Position numbers and translations under genes: made by a program. A stretch of DNA of 40,300 nucleotides from Candidatus Omnitrophota bacterium. GTDB taxonomy: Bacteria; Omnitrophota; Omnitrophia; Omnitrophales; Aquincolibacteriaceae. Positions within the stretch are counted from its first letter, which is position 1, and each line of letters starts with the position of its first letter. The notes under the pieces were generated by a model. The model was not told the origin of the DNA and did not search any database. It saw nothing but the letters and a program-made list of their open reading frames with translations. Below are positions 24,997-34,535 of this stretch, one piece after another. The stretch spans positions 1-40,300 of the forward strand of contig JAHFHG010000017.1 in NCBI GenBank assembly GCA_023247035.1. Direction: 5' to 3'.

Positions 24997-26604
24997 TTTA
25001 ATCTCGTAGTTTTTAATTTTGTAGCCCAAGATACGTTCGGTTAATCCCAAAACTTGGGCCGCCTTGCGCTGATTGCCGCCTGTTTTCTCGAGGGCCTGCC
25101 GGATCATTTTTTTCTCCATTTCAGCGATCAGTTCAGGAAGAGGCCCCTCAAAACCTTCAGCCGCGGCCTTTGGAGATTGCGGGGATACCGGATTTTCAGA
25201 AGAACCCTGAAAATTCTTCTTGATTCCCGGAATGGGAAAAATATCCGGCGTAAGCGTGTCTGTTGTGGAAAGAACGACCGCCCGCTCCACTGCATTTTCA
25301 AGCTCGCGGACATTTCCCGGCCAGGAATAATTCATGAGATATTGCATTGCGGCATCGGAAATATACTTCACATTTTTCCGGTTTTCTTGATTCGCCTTTT
25401 GAAGAAAATGGTTCACGAGCAGAGGAATGTCTTCCTTCCTTTCCCGTAAGGCGGGCATAAAAATGGGGATCACATTTAACCGATAGTAGAGGTCTTCGCG
25501 AAAGTGCCCCACCTGAACCTCGGCCTCTAAATCTTTATTCGTCGCCGTAATCAACCGGATATTCACGCGGACGGTGTGCGTCCCCCCGAGCCTTTCAAAT
25601 TCTTTTTCTTGAAGCACGCGCAGGAGCTTGACTTGAGTGCTCGCAGGGATATCTCCGATCTCATCCAAAAATAAAGTCCCGCCGTGGGCCATTTCAAAGC
25701 GGCCGATTTTGGTCGCGCCGGCGCCCGTAAAGGCCCCCTTTTCGTAGCCGAACAGTTCACTTTCAAGGAGGTTCTCGGGAAGGGCCGCGCAGGAGATCTT
25801 GATAAAAGGGCCGTCGGCGCGGTCGCTGTTGTAATGAATCGCGTGAGCCACAAGCTCTTTGCCCGTTCCGCTTTCGCCGCGGAGGATGACGGTAGCGCGC
25901 GTTTGGCTCACAAGCTCAATGGAAGCATAAACGTCGGCCATCCGCTTGCTTTCACCGATAATATTGGCGGGATGGAATTTTTTCTTAAGCTCCTGCTTCA
26001 GGAGAATGTTCTCATTGGCGAGCTTCTCTTTTTCCTTTTCGTGAAGCTGGTGGATCCGGACGGCCTGGGCGACCATCGAACTGATAATCGTAAGAAGGCG
26101 GACATCCTCCTCAAAGGAAATATTTTCCTGAAAAAGGCGGTCGACGCTCAGCGCCCCAATGGCTTTCTGGTCCAGCTTGATGGGGATACAAATGAAAGAA
26201 ATATTGCTTCGTTTAAGGTCCCCGCGCGAGCGCGTGCGGTTCAAAAAAAGAGGCTCATTGCCGACGTTGGGGACCACAATAGGCTCACCGGCCTCAATCA
26301 CTTTTCCCGTAATCCCTTCGCCGATCCGGTAGCGCCCGCGCCCGATGGCCTCTTTATCCAAGCCGTGCGCCAGCTCAATCACACACTCGCCCGTCTTCGC
26401 GTCTAAGAGCGTCAAAGTTCCCCGCTCCATGCCCATCTTCTCGTGGAGAATTTTCATCACCTGGCGCATTACGCCTTCGAGATTCACCGAAGAGTTTATA
26501 GCTTTGGAGATTTCATAAAGAGTGCCCAGTTCGGCAAGCTCGCGTTTCAGGCCCGTGACGGAATCCTTATGATTCTGGGCCTCCGAAGATGTCTTTTTCA
26601 TCAT
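24994..26604 (-). CDS. NifA-like sigma-54-dependent transcriptional activator (GAF-AAA+-Fis HTH)
   Basis: A 536-residue enhancer-binding protein. An N-terminal GAF domain (about residues 25-190) precedes the AAA+ domain (about 215-440) with Walker [16 protein letters not shown], the sigma-54 contact loop GAFTGA, Walker [12 protein letters not shown] and the [20 protein letters not shown] segment. The C-terminal Fis-type HTH reads [23 protein letters not shown] rather than a receiver domain makes it NifA-like, not NtrC. No nif structural genes are in the window, so nitrogen fixation cannot be claimed. The likely target is the sigma-54 promoter directly downstream at the P-II gene. It starts 15 bases after lpxI and may be cotranscribed with the lipid A genes. 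Confidence 0.92.
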   Translation of the reverse strand: MMKKTSSEAQNHKDSVTGLKRELAELGTLYEISKAINSSVNLEGVMRQVMKILHEKMGMERGTLTLLDAKTGECVIELAHGLDKEAIGRGRYRIGEGITGKVIEAGEPIVVPNVGNEPLFLNRTRSRGDLKRSNISFICIPIKLDQKAIGALSVDRLFQENISFEEDVRLLTIISSMVAQAVRIHQLHEKEKEKLANENILLKQELKKKFHPANIIGESKRMADVYASIELVSQTRATVILRGESGTGKELVAHAIHYNSDRADGPFIKISCAALPENLLESELFGYEKGAFTGAGATKIGRFEMAHGGTLFLDEIGDIPASTQVKLLRVLQEKEFERLGGTHTVRVNIRLITATNKDLEAEVQVGHFREDLYYRLNVIPIFMPALRERKEDIPLLVNHFLQKANQENRKNVKYISDAAMQYLMNYSWPGNVRELENAVERAVVLSTTDTLTPDIFPIPGIKKNFQGSSENPVSPQSPKAAAEGFEGPLPELIAEMEKKMIRQALEKTGGNQRKAAQVLGLTERILGYKIKNYEIK

Positions 26605-26619
26605 TTGAATACGCCCTTC

Positions 26620-27450
26620 TTATAAATCCCGGAAATCGTTTCCCTCTTTTAAACCGACAAGGGCGATCGCTTTTGCATTGGCACCGCGGATAAATTCCTC
26701 TTGATCGATAAAAATTGTCTTTTCAGCCTCGAATCCAAAGGCCTCGGCTTTGACTTCCACCAGGGATTTAAGCGTCCTTAAACCGACGGCCGGGACATCA
26801 AAACGCATATCTTGATTGGGCTTGGCCACTTTGACGACCACCACCCTGCCCGCGCCCAGCCGGCCGCCGCGCTGGATTGTGTGATCGGTTCCCTCAATCG
26901 CCTCAACCGCGAGAACAGCCCTTTTCTTCACCACAACCGTTTGACCGATATCCAAGGCGGCGATCGACTTCGCCATCCGGAATCCGAACTCAAGGTCTTC
27001 AGCGGTTTCCTTGGAAACCGCTCTTTTTCCGAGAATGCCGGGACCGGGCATCACGCGTTTCATAAAGCAGGTGGAATCGACCAGATCAATGCCTTGATCG
27101 TGGAGGTAGGCGGCGATGCCGGAAAGAAGGGAGTCGTCCTTGAAATCTTTTGTTTTCATAAGCACCTTGACCATTCCCAAATCCGGCCGCACATTTTCCT
27201 GAAAGAGCCTCACCTTTTCTATTTTTCCGGCCATCACCGCCTCGTGCACGCCTTCCGAACGGAAAAATTTAACGAGCCTTTTCAACTCCCCGATCTTGAT
27301 CCACCGGCAGGCATCCGCCATTTTTTCCAAAGCCGGGTCCGCTTCCTTCTGAAGGGCGCAGACCACGACACGGTAGGATTCCTGCCTCGCCTCTTTTAAC
27401 GCTAAAATGGGAAAACGGCCGCCGCCTGCAATAATTCCTATTGTTTTCAT
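26620..27450 (-). CDS. lpxI: UDP-2,3-diacylglucosamine pyrophosphatase LpxI
   Basis: A 276-residue LpxI (formerly DUF1009). It cleaves UDP-2,3-diacylglucosamine to lipid X by attack on the alpha phosphate, replacing LpxH in many non-enterobacterial lineages. Landmarks are IGIIAGGGRFPILALKEA at the N-terminus, EAVMAGKIEKVRLF, DDSLLSGIAAYLHDQGI, and GQTVVVKKRAVLAVEAIEGT with DMRFDVPAVGLRTL in the C-terminal catalytic domain. The ATG directly precedes the conserved KTIGIIAGG. It follows lpxA by 54 bases and feeds LpxB encoded in the msbA region. Confidence 0.95.
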   Translation of the reverse strand: MKTIGIIAGGGRFPILALKEARQESYRVVVCALQKEADPALEKMADACRWIKIGELKRLVKFFRSEGVHEAVMAGKIEKVRLFQENVRPDLGMVKVLMKTKDFKDDSLLSGIAAYLHDQGIDLVDSTCFMKRVMPGPGILGKRAVSKETAEDLEFGFRMAKSIAALDIGQTVVVKKRAVLAVEAIEGTDHTIQRGGRLGAGRVVVVKVAKPNQDMRFDVPAVGLRTLKSLVEVKAEAFGFEAEKTIFIDQEEFIRGANAKAIALVGLKEGNDFRDL

Positions 27451-27504
27451 CGTCTGGAAAGGATCCGCCCTTTTTGAGGTCGACCTGGTCGAAGGGCGCG
27501 CCTC

Positions 27505-28311
27505 TTAGCGGCAAATGCCGCGTTCGGAGGACGTTAAAAATTCTATCAAAGCGATAAGGGAAGGAGAAAGGATGCCGGTTTTTTCTAAAACGGCTAGAGC
27601 CTTTTTTAGGGTCTGCCCGCTGCGGAAAATAATCTTGAAAGCCTTCCGTAAAGCATTTTTTTCCTCCTTAGAAAAACCTGCTCGATCCAGCCCTACATTA
27701 TTGACTCCAAAAACGCGCGCGGGATGCCCGTCGGCAATCATAAAAGGGGGGACATCTTGAACGACTTTCGAACAGCCGCCGATCAGCGCAAGCTTTCCAA
27801 TGCGGACAAATTGATGAACGGCGCTGAGCCCCCCGATAATGGCCTTGTCTTCGACGATCACGTGGCCGGCAAGCGTCGCCGAATTGGCGAGAATCGTATC
27901 ATCCTGAAGAATACAATCGTGGGCCACGTGAGAATAAGCCATCAACAAATTGCCGTCGCCGATGATCGTTTCCGTCCCGTCCTTGGTGCCCGGATTAATC
28001 GTCACGTATTCGCGGATTTTGTTGCGGTCGCCGATCCTGAGAAAAGTGACGCCGCCGGAATATTTTTTATCCTGCGTCGGGCTGCCGATCACGGCCCCGG
28101 TAAAGATCTCATTGTCACAACCGATCACCGTGCGGCCTTCGATCGTGACACGGGCGCCGATCCTTGTCCGCGCGCCGATCCTTACGGCCCCGCCGATGCA
28201 GGAAAAAGGCCCGACCTCGACGCCCTCCCCCAGCTCCGCTTCGGGATCGACAAGCGCGCTGGGATGAATAATTACTTGTCCACCACTGCGAACTTCACTC
28301 CAGCCTCGCAT
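27505..28311 (-). CDS. lpxA: Acyl-ACP--UDP-N-acetylglucosamine O-acyltransferase
   Basis: The first acylation of lipid A biosynthesis, by a trimeric left-handed beta-helix enzyme. Hexapeptide repeats run from IHPSALVDPEAELGEGVEVG to about residue 200. The catalytic His is in YSHVAHDC, followed by ANSATLAGHVIVEDKAIIGG, and a helical C-terminal domain ends the protein. Family members normally begin directly before IHPSA. The only ATG in frame is 14 codons earlier and lies inside lpxC/fabZ (40-base overlap). No GTG or TTG lies nearer, so either an N-terminal extension exists or a rare ATT start is used. Confidence 0.93.
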   Translation of the reverse strand: MRGWSEVRSGGQVIIHPSALVDPEAELGEGVEVGPFSCIGGAVRIGARTRIGARVTIEGRTVIGCDNEIFTGAVIGSPTQDKKYSGGVTFLRIGDRNKIREYVTINPGTKDGTETIIGDGNLLMAYSHVAHDCILQDDTILANSATLAGHVIVEDKAIIGGLSAVHQFVRIGKLALIGGCSKVVQDVPPFMIADGHPARVFGVNNVGLDRAGFSKEEKNALRKAFKIIFRSGQTLKKALAVLEKTGILSPSLIALIEFLTSSERGICR

Positions 28312-29567
28312 ACGAGTTTATCTCCCACATAGGCCCGCCCCTCGCACTGGCCAGTCCGAGCCCGTATTTTCCGGACTTCCACTTCCATACGGAGCTCATC
28401 GCCAGGGACAACAGGCTGCCTGAATTTGGCATAATCCATACTCATAAAATAAGCGATTTTATTCTGATTTTCAGGCTTGCTGAGCATGATCACTCCACCG
28501 ACCTGGGCCATGGCCTCAATGATAAGGACGCCCGGCATGACAGGGTGCCCGGGGAAATGGCCTTGAAAAAAATAATCGTTGATACTGACCTGTTTGTAGC
28601 CCACCGCACGGAGGCCGGGTTCGAATTTTTCAATCCGGTCTATAAAAAGAAAAGGGTAGCGGTGAGGAATAATTTTTTGAATTTCCTCAACGTGCAGCAC
28701 GGAAGAAAAATTTTTCTGCTTTTCTTTTTTCTGCTTTGACATATACAGTTCCTTTACAAATTCTAAATTCAGCGCGTGCCCGCTGCGGGCCGCAATAATG
28801 TGGCCGCGCACAACGCCGCCCGCTAAAAACAGATCGCCCAAAAGATCCATTATTTTATGGCGGCACGCCTCATTTTCAAAACGCAGGCTATTGTCAAGCG
28901 GAGCATTCCGCTCAAAGACAAGGGTATTGCTGAGATTGGCCCCCTTGCCGAAGCCTTGCGCTAAAAGGGCATTGGCCTCTTCCTTCAGGCAAAACGTCCT
29001 TGCGGACGCGAGTTCTCTTTCAAAGATCTCCGGAATGATTCGCAGCGACAAGAATTGATCCCGCAAATCTTCGTGGGCATAACTTAAAGTATAGGAGATG
29101 GTCAGATGAGGCGAGGGAAGAATAATCAGGGACTGATCCCCTTTGTCTACGAAAAGCGGCCTCTCAACCTCGATCCAGTGACGTTCCGCCTCCTGCTCCA
29201 CCAAGCCGGTCCGCAAAAAGGCTTCCGTAAAATCACGCGCGCTGCCGTCCATGGCCGGCAATTCCTCGCCGTCCACGTCCACGATCGCGTTGTCGATCCC
29301 GAGCCCGTGAAAAGCGGCCATGAGATGCTCGATCGTGCGCACGACGCCCGACCCGACGACCAGCGCGGTCTGGCGCATTTCATCGCTTCGGACATTTTCT
29401 ACGGAGGCGCGGACCCGGAGATTGGGATCCATATCCAATCTCGAAAAAAGGATTCCCGTATCTTCAGGGGCCGGGTGGACGCCTAACTTGACGGCACGGC
29501 CCGTATGAAGGCCCTGTCCTTGAAAATGGACGCTTGCTGCGATTGTTTTTTGCCGTACAGGATTCAT
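28272..29567 (-). CDS. lpxC/fabZ: Bifunctional LpxC-FabZ fusion: UDP-3-O-acyl-GlcNAc deacetylase / 3-hydroxyacyl-ACP dehydratase
   Basis: 431 residues join two enzymes. Residues 1 to about 275 are LpxC, the zinc deacetylase committing to lipid [16 protein letters not shown], the active-site [16 protein letters not shown], the zinc site [11 protein letters not shown] and [13 protein letters not shown]. After a Lys-rich linker ([12 protein letters not shown]), residues about 285-431 are Fab[16 protein letters not shown] and the catalytic [20 protein letters not shown]. The same fusion is known in Bacteroidetes and some other phyla. Its ATG overlaps the ompH stop as ATGA, so translation is probably coupled. 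Competition for 3-hydroxyacyl-ACP links the two activities. Confidence 0.95.
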   Translation of the reverse strand: MNPVRQKTIAASVHFQGQGLHTGRAVKLGVHPAPEDTGILFSRLDMDPNLRVRASVENVRSDEMRQTALVVGSGVVRTIEHLMAAFHGLGIDNAIVDVDGEELPAMDGSARDFTEAFLRTGLVEQEAERHWIEVERPLFVDKGDQSLIILPSPHLTISYTLSYAHEDLRDQFLSLRIIPEIFERELASARTFCLKEEANALLAQGFGKGANLSNTLVFERNAPLDNSLRFENEACRHKIMDLLGDLFLAGGVVRGHIIAARSGHALNLEFVKELYMSKQKKEKQKNFSSVLHVEEIQKIIPHRYPFLFIDRIEKFEPGLRAVGYKQVSINDYFFQGHFPGHPVMPGVLIIEAMAQVGGVIMLSKPENQNKIAYFMSMDYAKFRQPVVPGDELRMEVEVRKIRARTGQCEGRAYVGDKLVCEAGVKFAVVDK

Positions 29568-30088
29568 CTCCTCTTTGACGTATATTCCTTATTTAATTCA
29601 TTCAGAACATCTTGCGTAATGTCCATCTTGGGATTGTGATAAAGAAGCGCCCGCTCGTTGAAAACCAGCTCAAGCCCTTTGCGTTCCCCGTAGCGCTGGA
29701 CGGTGTTGTCAATGTCTTTAAAGATATCCTGGACAACTTTATTCCGGTCCTCCCCCAGAGCCTGGCGGGTATCGCGGTCAAAATCGGACAATTTTTTTAC
29801 TTGCCCCTGCAGGACATCCTGCTTTTTTGCTTTTGCCTCGTCGCTTAAAAGCAGCAATTCATCTTTCAATTGACGGATTTCATTGACAAGGACATCGCGC
29901 TCCTGCTCCTTTTTCTTGCCTGCCTGCTGAAGCAGCTTGTCATTGTCTTTTGTCTTTTGATACTGGTCGAAAACTTTCGCGACATCCACATAGGCGTATT
30001 TCCCCCCGTCCGCCAATGCGGGCGCGGGCACGATTCCTAAGAAACTTAAGAATATAAACGCCGCTGCAAACAACATCCCTTTTTTCAT
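29564..30088 (-). CDS. OmpH/Skp-family periplasmic chaperone
   Basis: A 174-residue secreted protein. A signal peptide (MKKGMLFAAAFIFLSFLGIV, cleavage near ALADGG) precedes the OmpH opening KYAYVDVAKVFDQYQKTKD. A long charged coiled coil follows (about residues 50-125), then VQRYGERKGLELVFNERALLY at the C-terminus. Skp holds unfolded outer-membrane proteins for BamA, which is encoded directly upstream. AGGAGG lies upstream of the ATG. It is coupled to lpxC/fabZ by an ATGA overlap. Confidence 0.92.
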   Translation of the reverse strand: MKKGMLFAAAFIFLSFLGIVPAPALADGGKYAYVDVAKVFDQYQKTKDNDKLLQQAGKKKEQERDVLVNEIRQLKDELLLLSDEAKAKKQDVLQGQVKKLSDFDRDTRQALGEDRNKVVQDIFKDIDNTVQRYGERKGLELVFNERALLYHNPKMDITQDVLNELNKEYTSKRR

Positions 30089-30164
30089 ACCCTTTTTCCT
30101 CCTGTATAGGACTTCTTATTGCTGGAATATTAACTTGAGTTCCGCAGATTTTGCTTTTCTTTCC

Positions 30165-30192
30165 GTCATTGAATGTTTTTATCGGGAATGAC
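30165..30192. repeat. Degenerate GTCATT...GGGAATGAC palindrome between bamA and ompH
   Basis: GTCATT and AATGAC arms with an adjoining CGGG. It is a short relative of the 5926-5990 and 8512-8554 elements and lies in the 170-base bamA-ompH gap. Nothing else is recognisable in that gap. Confidence 0.5.
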
Positions 30193-30258
30193 AACCGCTT
30201 GTCTCACAAAGAGCGATACTCCATGAATTCGGAAATTCGCAGGACTCAAAATATTAAA

Positions 30259-32670
30259 TTAAAAGCCGCGGCTTAAACTGAATTCAAACCGCCCATTGCG
30301 GTTTTTAGTGTCGCGGTTCGCAATGGGAAAACCATAATAAAACACAACCGGTCCGATCGGCGTTTTGATTTTAAGCCCGGGCCCCATGCTGACGGAAAAT
30401 TTTCCAAAATCGATATTGTAGGAGTTCTTGTTCACGTGGCCGGCATCGATAAAGGCCGCAAACCGGAAGGCATCAAGCTTCATAATCGGAAACGTGTACT
30501 CCAAATTGGTCAAGGCAATGGTTTGACCCCCAATGGCATTGCCCGCTTCGATAGGGCCTACGCGGCGGTAGTCAAAGCCTCGCACACTCCCGAGTCCGCC
30601 TGCAAAAAACCGGTCAAAAATCGGGACCTCAGGGGAATCTCCAAACTCCTGAGAGGAGCCCAGCCGAATCTTATATTCTAGAAGATGTTTTTTAAAAAAG
30701 GACCAGTATTTCGTAGCGCTGGTTTGCAAAACATAAAAATCTTGATCTCCCCCAAGGAAAGAGCCGACCAAATCGGCGTTAAAAGTAATGAGCATTCCCT
30801 TGGTGGGATTGAAGATATTGTCCCGGCTGTCGTAGGAACTCAAGAACCTCCAGCGCGAAAGCCAGTTTACTCCGTCAAGCCGGCGGATGGTCAGCGGCGC
30901 GTCTGAAGAAATTTTGTCAAGCTCGACGCGTTCAAGGGTGTATCCCGTGCCCAGGCGGAAAACGTCCCGAAAGAGTCTTGAAAAGGTGATGTTAACTCCA
31001 CGGCGGGTCTCTTCAAAATCCACATTTTTATTATCGTGGTGAGTGTTAAAAAGGTCGGTAGCAAGCGAAATCGGTTTATTAAAAATATACGGCTCGACGA
31101 AACTCAAGTTGAAATCCTGAGTGATCGAACCGATCCGCGCGCGCAGCGAAAGGGACTGGCCGCCTCCCGTAAAACGGGGCCAGTTCAGCAGATCAAAGTT
31201 ACGCTGGGAAATTTCCGCAAAACCCACGAAACGGTCGATCGAGCTGATGCCGCCGCCGAAAGAAAGCTCCCCGGTTCTTTTTTCTTTGACCCTGAAAATC
31301 AAATCTTTCCTGTTCGGCTCGGTGCCGGGCTCGGTATCGTAGGTGATTTCCTCGAAATAATCCAAGTTTTCCAAACGCTGTTTGGATTTTTCAATTTTTT
31401 CCCCGTCAAAGCGCTCGCCGGGACGAATCCTCAGCTCTCTTCGAATGACGAGATCTTTGGTCTTTGTATTCCCCCGAACAACGACCTTTTCGACAAAATA
31501 AAGATCCCCCTCTTCGATTTGATAAGTCACGTCCACTTTTCCCGTATCACGGTTGAGGCGCACGTCGGGCGCCACACGGGCATCCATATAGCCGCGCTTA
31601 TGGTAATAATCGATGATTTTCTGGATATCTTTGGAAAGATAGTACTGGGAATAAGTCAAACCCGGAAGCATCTCGAGCTCCTGCCAGATTTCGGATTCCG
31701 GGAAAAGCTGGTTGCCCTGGATCTTGATTTCCCCGCTGACGTAATGCCGGCCTTCCTCCACAAGAATATTGATAAAAATCCACTGTTCCTTTTGATTGTA
31801 ATCAAAGATAGGCTCCACTTTCACATCCAGGTAGCCTTCCTGCTGATAAAAAAGCTTGAGCCTTTCCAAATCCTTTTGGAACACGTCTTCTTTAAAAACG
31901 CCGGAGCGGAACCAGCCCTTGGCCTTGGTCTTCATAAGGCGGCGAAGTTTCGCGGGCTTGAAAGCCTTGCCCCCGTCAAAATGGAGGGATTTGATTTTGT
32001 ATTTCTTTCCTTCGTTGATTTTAATGCGCAGCGTGGCTTCTCGGGTCACGGGATTGACGTCAATTTGCGGCTGAATGTCCACAAAACGGAACGCCTTGTC
32101 TCCGTATAGTTTTTGGATGGCGTCGACGCCCTTTTTGACGGCCTTGCGGTCCAGAATCTGGCCTTCAAGAATTTTCAATTCCTTGCGCAGTTTATCTTCC
32201 TTAAAAGAAATCGCGCCTTCAAAAATAATTTCCCTTACGATCGGCTTTTCGGTGACCGCCACAATCAGTTTGTACCCTTGCGGTTTCTCTTCGACTTCCA
32301 TTTGGATGTCCTGAAAAAATCCCGTCGAGTAAAGCCTTTGGATATCATCGTTGATCGTTTCCTGCAGGATCGCCTCCCCTTTGCGGAGCTTCATCTTGCT
32401 TAGGATGGTATGGGTGCTGACGATTTGGTTGCCGCGCACCTCCACGTCTGCGATCCGGATGGGCTGCTTGGGGCGCGGGGCTTTTTCTGTTTCTGCCGGA
32501 CTTGTTGAATCTGCGGCGGGGCTTTTCTCAGGAGCCGGAGAAGCGGAAGTCGCCGAATGTTCCGATTCGCCGGTTTTCTGCTCCTGGGCAAGGGAAGGAT
32601 ATGTTTTGAAAAAGGAGAAAAAAAATAAAAGCCCGCTGATTAATACGATTCTGAAACTCAAAAAATTCAT
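30259..32670 (-). CDS. bamA: Outer-membrane protein assembly factor BamA (Omp85)
   Basis: 803 residues. A signal peptide (residues 1 to about 29, ending SLAQ) is followed by a Pro/Ala/Ser/Glu-rich linker and about five POTRA repeats (about residues 70-455), beginning at IRIADVEVRGNQIVS. The 16-strand barrel (about 480-803) includes LSFGGGISSIDRFVGFAEIS, the lid-loop motif GGLGSVRGFDYRRVG and a C-terminal beta signal ending in Phe (FEFSLSRGF). BamA folds beta-barrel proteins into the outer membrane, so the cell has a true outer membrane. Its ATG overlaps the dnaB stop as ATGA. Confidence 0.96.
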   Translation of the reverse strand: MNFLSFRIVLISGLLFFFSFFKTYPSLAQEQKTGESEHSATSASPAPEKSPAADSTSPAETEKAPRPKQPIRIADVEVRGNQIVSTHTILSKMKLRKGEAILQETINDDIQRLYSTGFFQDIQMEVEEKPQGYKLIVAVTEKPIVREIIFEGAISFKEDKLRKELKILEGQILDRKAVKKGVDAIQKLYGDKAFRFVDIQPQIDVNPVTREATLRIKINEGKKYKIKSLHFDGGKAFKPAKLRRLMKTKAKGWFRSGVFKEDVFQKDLERLKLFYQQEGYLDVKVEPIFDYNQKEQWIFINILVEEGRHYVSGEIKIQGNQLFPESEIWQELEMLPGLTYSQYYLSKDIQKIIDYYHKRGYMDARVAPDVRLNRDTGKVDVTYQIEEGDLYFVEKVVVRGNTKTKDLVIRRELRIRPGERFDGEKIEKSKQRLENLDYFEEITYDTEPGTEPNRKDLIFRVKEKRTGELSFGGGISSIDRFVGFAEISQRNFDLLNWPRFTGGGQSLSLRARIGSITQDFNLSFVEPYIFNKPISLATDLFNTHHDNKNVDFEETRRGVNITFSRLFRDVFRLGTGYTLERVELDKISSDAPLTIRRLDGVNWLSRWRFLSSYDSRDNIFNPTKGMLITFNADLVGSFLGGDQDFYVLQTSATKYWSFFKKHLLEYKIRLGSSQEFGDSPEVPIFDRFFAGGLGSVRGFDYRRVGPIEAGNAIGGQTIALTNLEYTFPIMKLDAFRFAAFIDAGHVNKNSYNIDFGKFSVSMGPGLKIKTPIGPVVFYYGFPIANRDTKNRNGRFEFSLSRGF

Positions 32671-34037
32671 GGAACGTTTTCCCCCGCGCGTTGAAATTCA
32701 GGATTGTCAAACCGGGTCCATTCTTTTAAAAAGATAAGTTCGATCGAGCCGACGGGCCCGTTGCGCTGTTTGGCGATAACGGCCTCGGCCTTGTTCCGGT
32801 TTTCTTCGCTCGGATTGTAATATTCTTCGCGAAAAAGAAAAACCACAAGATCGGCATCCTGTTCAATGGCGCCCGACTCGCGCAAATCGGAAAGCTGCGG
32901 CCGGTTTCCGGTCCTGCTTTCCACGGCGCGGGACAGCTGGCTGACCGCAATGACCGGGACGGAAAGTTCGCGGGCCAGTGCCTTCAACGAGCGGGAAATT
33001 TCCGAGATTTCCTGCTGGCGGCTCTCTGTTTTTCCCACTCCCCGCATCAGCTGAAGGTAGTCGACCACGACCAGCTGAATATTGTGCTGCATTTTCAAAC
33101 GCCGCGCCTTGGCGCGAAGTTCCAGGACACTCTGGGCCGGCGTGTCATCAATAAAAATGGGCGCCTCGGAGAGCTTTCCGGCTGCGCTCGTGAGCTTGGG
33201 CCAATCCTGGTGGGAGAGGTATCCGGTTCTGACTTTTTGGGCGTCCACGCGGGCGTGGGAACAAAGCATTCGTTGGACAAGCTGTTCCTTACTCATCTCT
33301 AAAGAAAAAAAGGCGATGGGTTTTTTCAAAATAATTCCAACGTGCTCGCAAAGGCACGAGACAAAAGCGGATTTGCCCATCGAGGGCCGGCCCGCGATAA
33401 TAATGAAATCCGAAGGCTGCAGGCCTGCGGTCCGGGTATCAAAATCGTGAAATCCGGTCGCAAGGCCGGTGACGTGTTCCTTGCGCTGGTAAAGCTTATC
33501 GATCGTCTCCATACTGTTGTGGATGATTTCTTTGAGCGAAAAAAATTTCCCTTCGATCCGGTGCTGGCTGATATCGAAAATCATTTTCTCGGCCTGATCC
33601 AGGACATTCGCGGCATCGTTTTCATTTTCAAAACAATGCTGGACAATCTGCGTCGAATTCTGAATCAGTGCCCGGAGGATCGCCTTTTCCTTCACCATAT
33701 GCGCGTAATGCTCGACATGGGCTGCGGTCGGGACCATCGCCGTAAGCTGGGTCAGGTAGCTGGCGCCGCCGGTCTGCTCTAAAAGATTTTTTTTTCGGAG
33801 CTCGTCGGCAACGCTCACAAGATCCACGGGGCGGTTGTGCTCAAAAAGAGTCACCATGCTTGTGAAAATCCGGCGGTGGTTTTCATCGTAGAAATATTCG
33901 GGATGAAGAAGCTCGATGGCCCGTACAAGAGCGGCCTCTTCAAAAAGCATTGAACCCAGCACGCTCATTTCAGCTTCTCGGTTTTGAGGCGGGATTTTTT
34001 CGAGAAGGTTTACTGTTTCACTTGAAGGGCTTGCCAC
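32667..34037 (-). CDS. dnaB: Replicative DNA helicase DnaB
   Basis: 456 residues. The N-terminal helical domain begins KIPPQNREAEMSVLGSML. The RecA-like motor (about residues 180-456) has Walker A AGRPSMGKSAFVS, ALARELSVPVIAVSQLSRAVE, Walker B LVVVDYLQLM and the arginine-finger region FLFREEYYNPSEENRNKAEAVIAKQRNGP. No intein is present. The start is GTG, 35 bases after rplI. The order rpsF-ssb-rpsR-rplI-dnaB is a classic conserved bacterial string; here bamA is attached at its 3' end. Confidence 0.97.
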   Translation of the reverse strand: MASPSSETVNLLEKIPPQNREAEMSVLGSMLFEEAALVRAIELLHPEYFYDENHRRIFTSMVTLFEHNRPVDLVSVADELRKKNLLEQTGGASYLTQLTAMVPTAAHVEHYAHMVKEKAILRALIQNSTQIVQHCFENENDAANVLDQAEKMIFDISQHRIEGKFFSLKEIIHNSMETIDKLYQRKEHVTGLATGFHDFDTRTAGLQPSDFIIIAGRPSMGKSAFVSCLCEHVGIILKKPIAFFSLEMSKEQLVQRMLCSHARVDAQKVRTGYLSHQDWPKLTSAAGKLSEAPIFIDDTPAQSVLELRAKARRLKMQHNIQLVVVDYLQLMRGVGKTESRQQEISEISRSLKALARELSVPVIAVSQLSRAVESRTGNRPQLSDLRESGAIEQDADLVVFLFREEYYNPSEENRNKAEAVIAKQRNGPVGSIELIFLKEWTRFDNPEFQRAGENVP

Positions 34038-34072
34038 AATTTTCTCTAAGGCCTTGTACTTGGGATTTCCAG

Positions 34073-34519
34073 TTAGGACTTTCGAACCACTTCCACAGTC
34101 ACAGCGGCTTTGATCTGGGGATAAATTTCCACCGTCACCTGATGGGCCCCCAGAGAACGAATGGACTCTTTGAGAAGAATTTGTTTGCGATGAAACTCAA
34201 AGCCTTGACGCTTTAAAGATTCGCAAATGTCTTCGGCCGTTACGGAACCAAAAAGCTTTTCATTTTCTCCCGCACGGGCTTCAAGGACGGCTTTGGTCTG
34301 GGCCAACCGGTCGGCTAAAGTTTGGGCATTTTGCCTGTCTTTTTCCTGCCGGCGCAGGGATCTTTCCCTTTGCTCTTCCACGAATTGTTGGTTCATCCGC
34401 GTCGAGGGGACTGCAAGCTTCCGTGGCAATAAAAAATTGCGGGCAAATCCGTCGCGAACCTTCACCACATCCCCTTTTTGACCGACTTTTTCAACGTTTT
34501 GAACTAATATGATTTCCAT
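34073..34519 (-). CDS. rplI: 50S ribosomal protein L9
   Basis: 148 residues, standard for L9. The 23S-binding N-domain reads MEIILVQNVEKVGQKGDVVKVRDGFARNFLLP, followed by the long connecting helix and the C-domain with KLFGSVTAEDICESLKRQG. AAAGG precedes the ATG. It sits 16 bases after rpsR. Confidence 0.97.
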   Translation of the reverse strand: MEIILVQNVEKVGQKGDVVKVRDGFARNFLLPRKLAVPSTRMNQQFVEEQRERSLRRQEKDRQNAQTLADRLAQTKAVLEARAGENEKLFGSVTAEDICESLKRQGFEFHRKQILLKESIRSLGAHQVTVEIYPQIKAAVTVEVVRKS

Positions 34520-34535
34520 CGGGGTGAGCCTTTAT

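Noticed and set aside
24994-26604. Nitrogen fixation regulator NifA as a firm call
   Set aside because: The domain order fits, but no nif genes are present in the window, so only NifA-like is justified.
31036-32109. 357-residue plus-strand ORF inside bamA
   Set aside because: Antisense shadow; bamA has clear POTRA and barrel motifs on the other strand.
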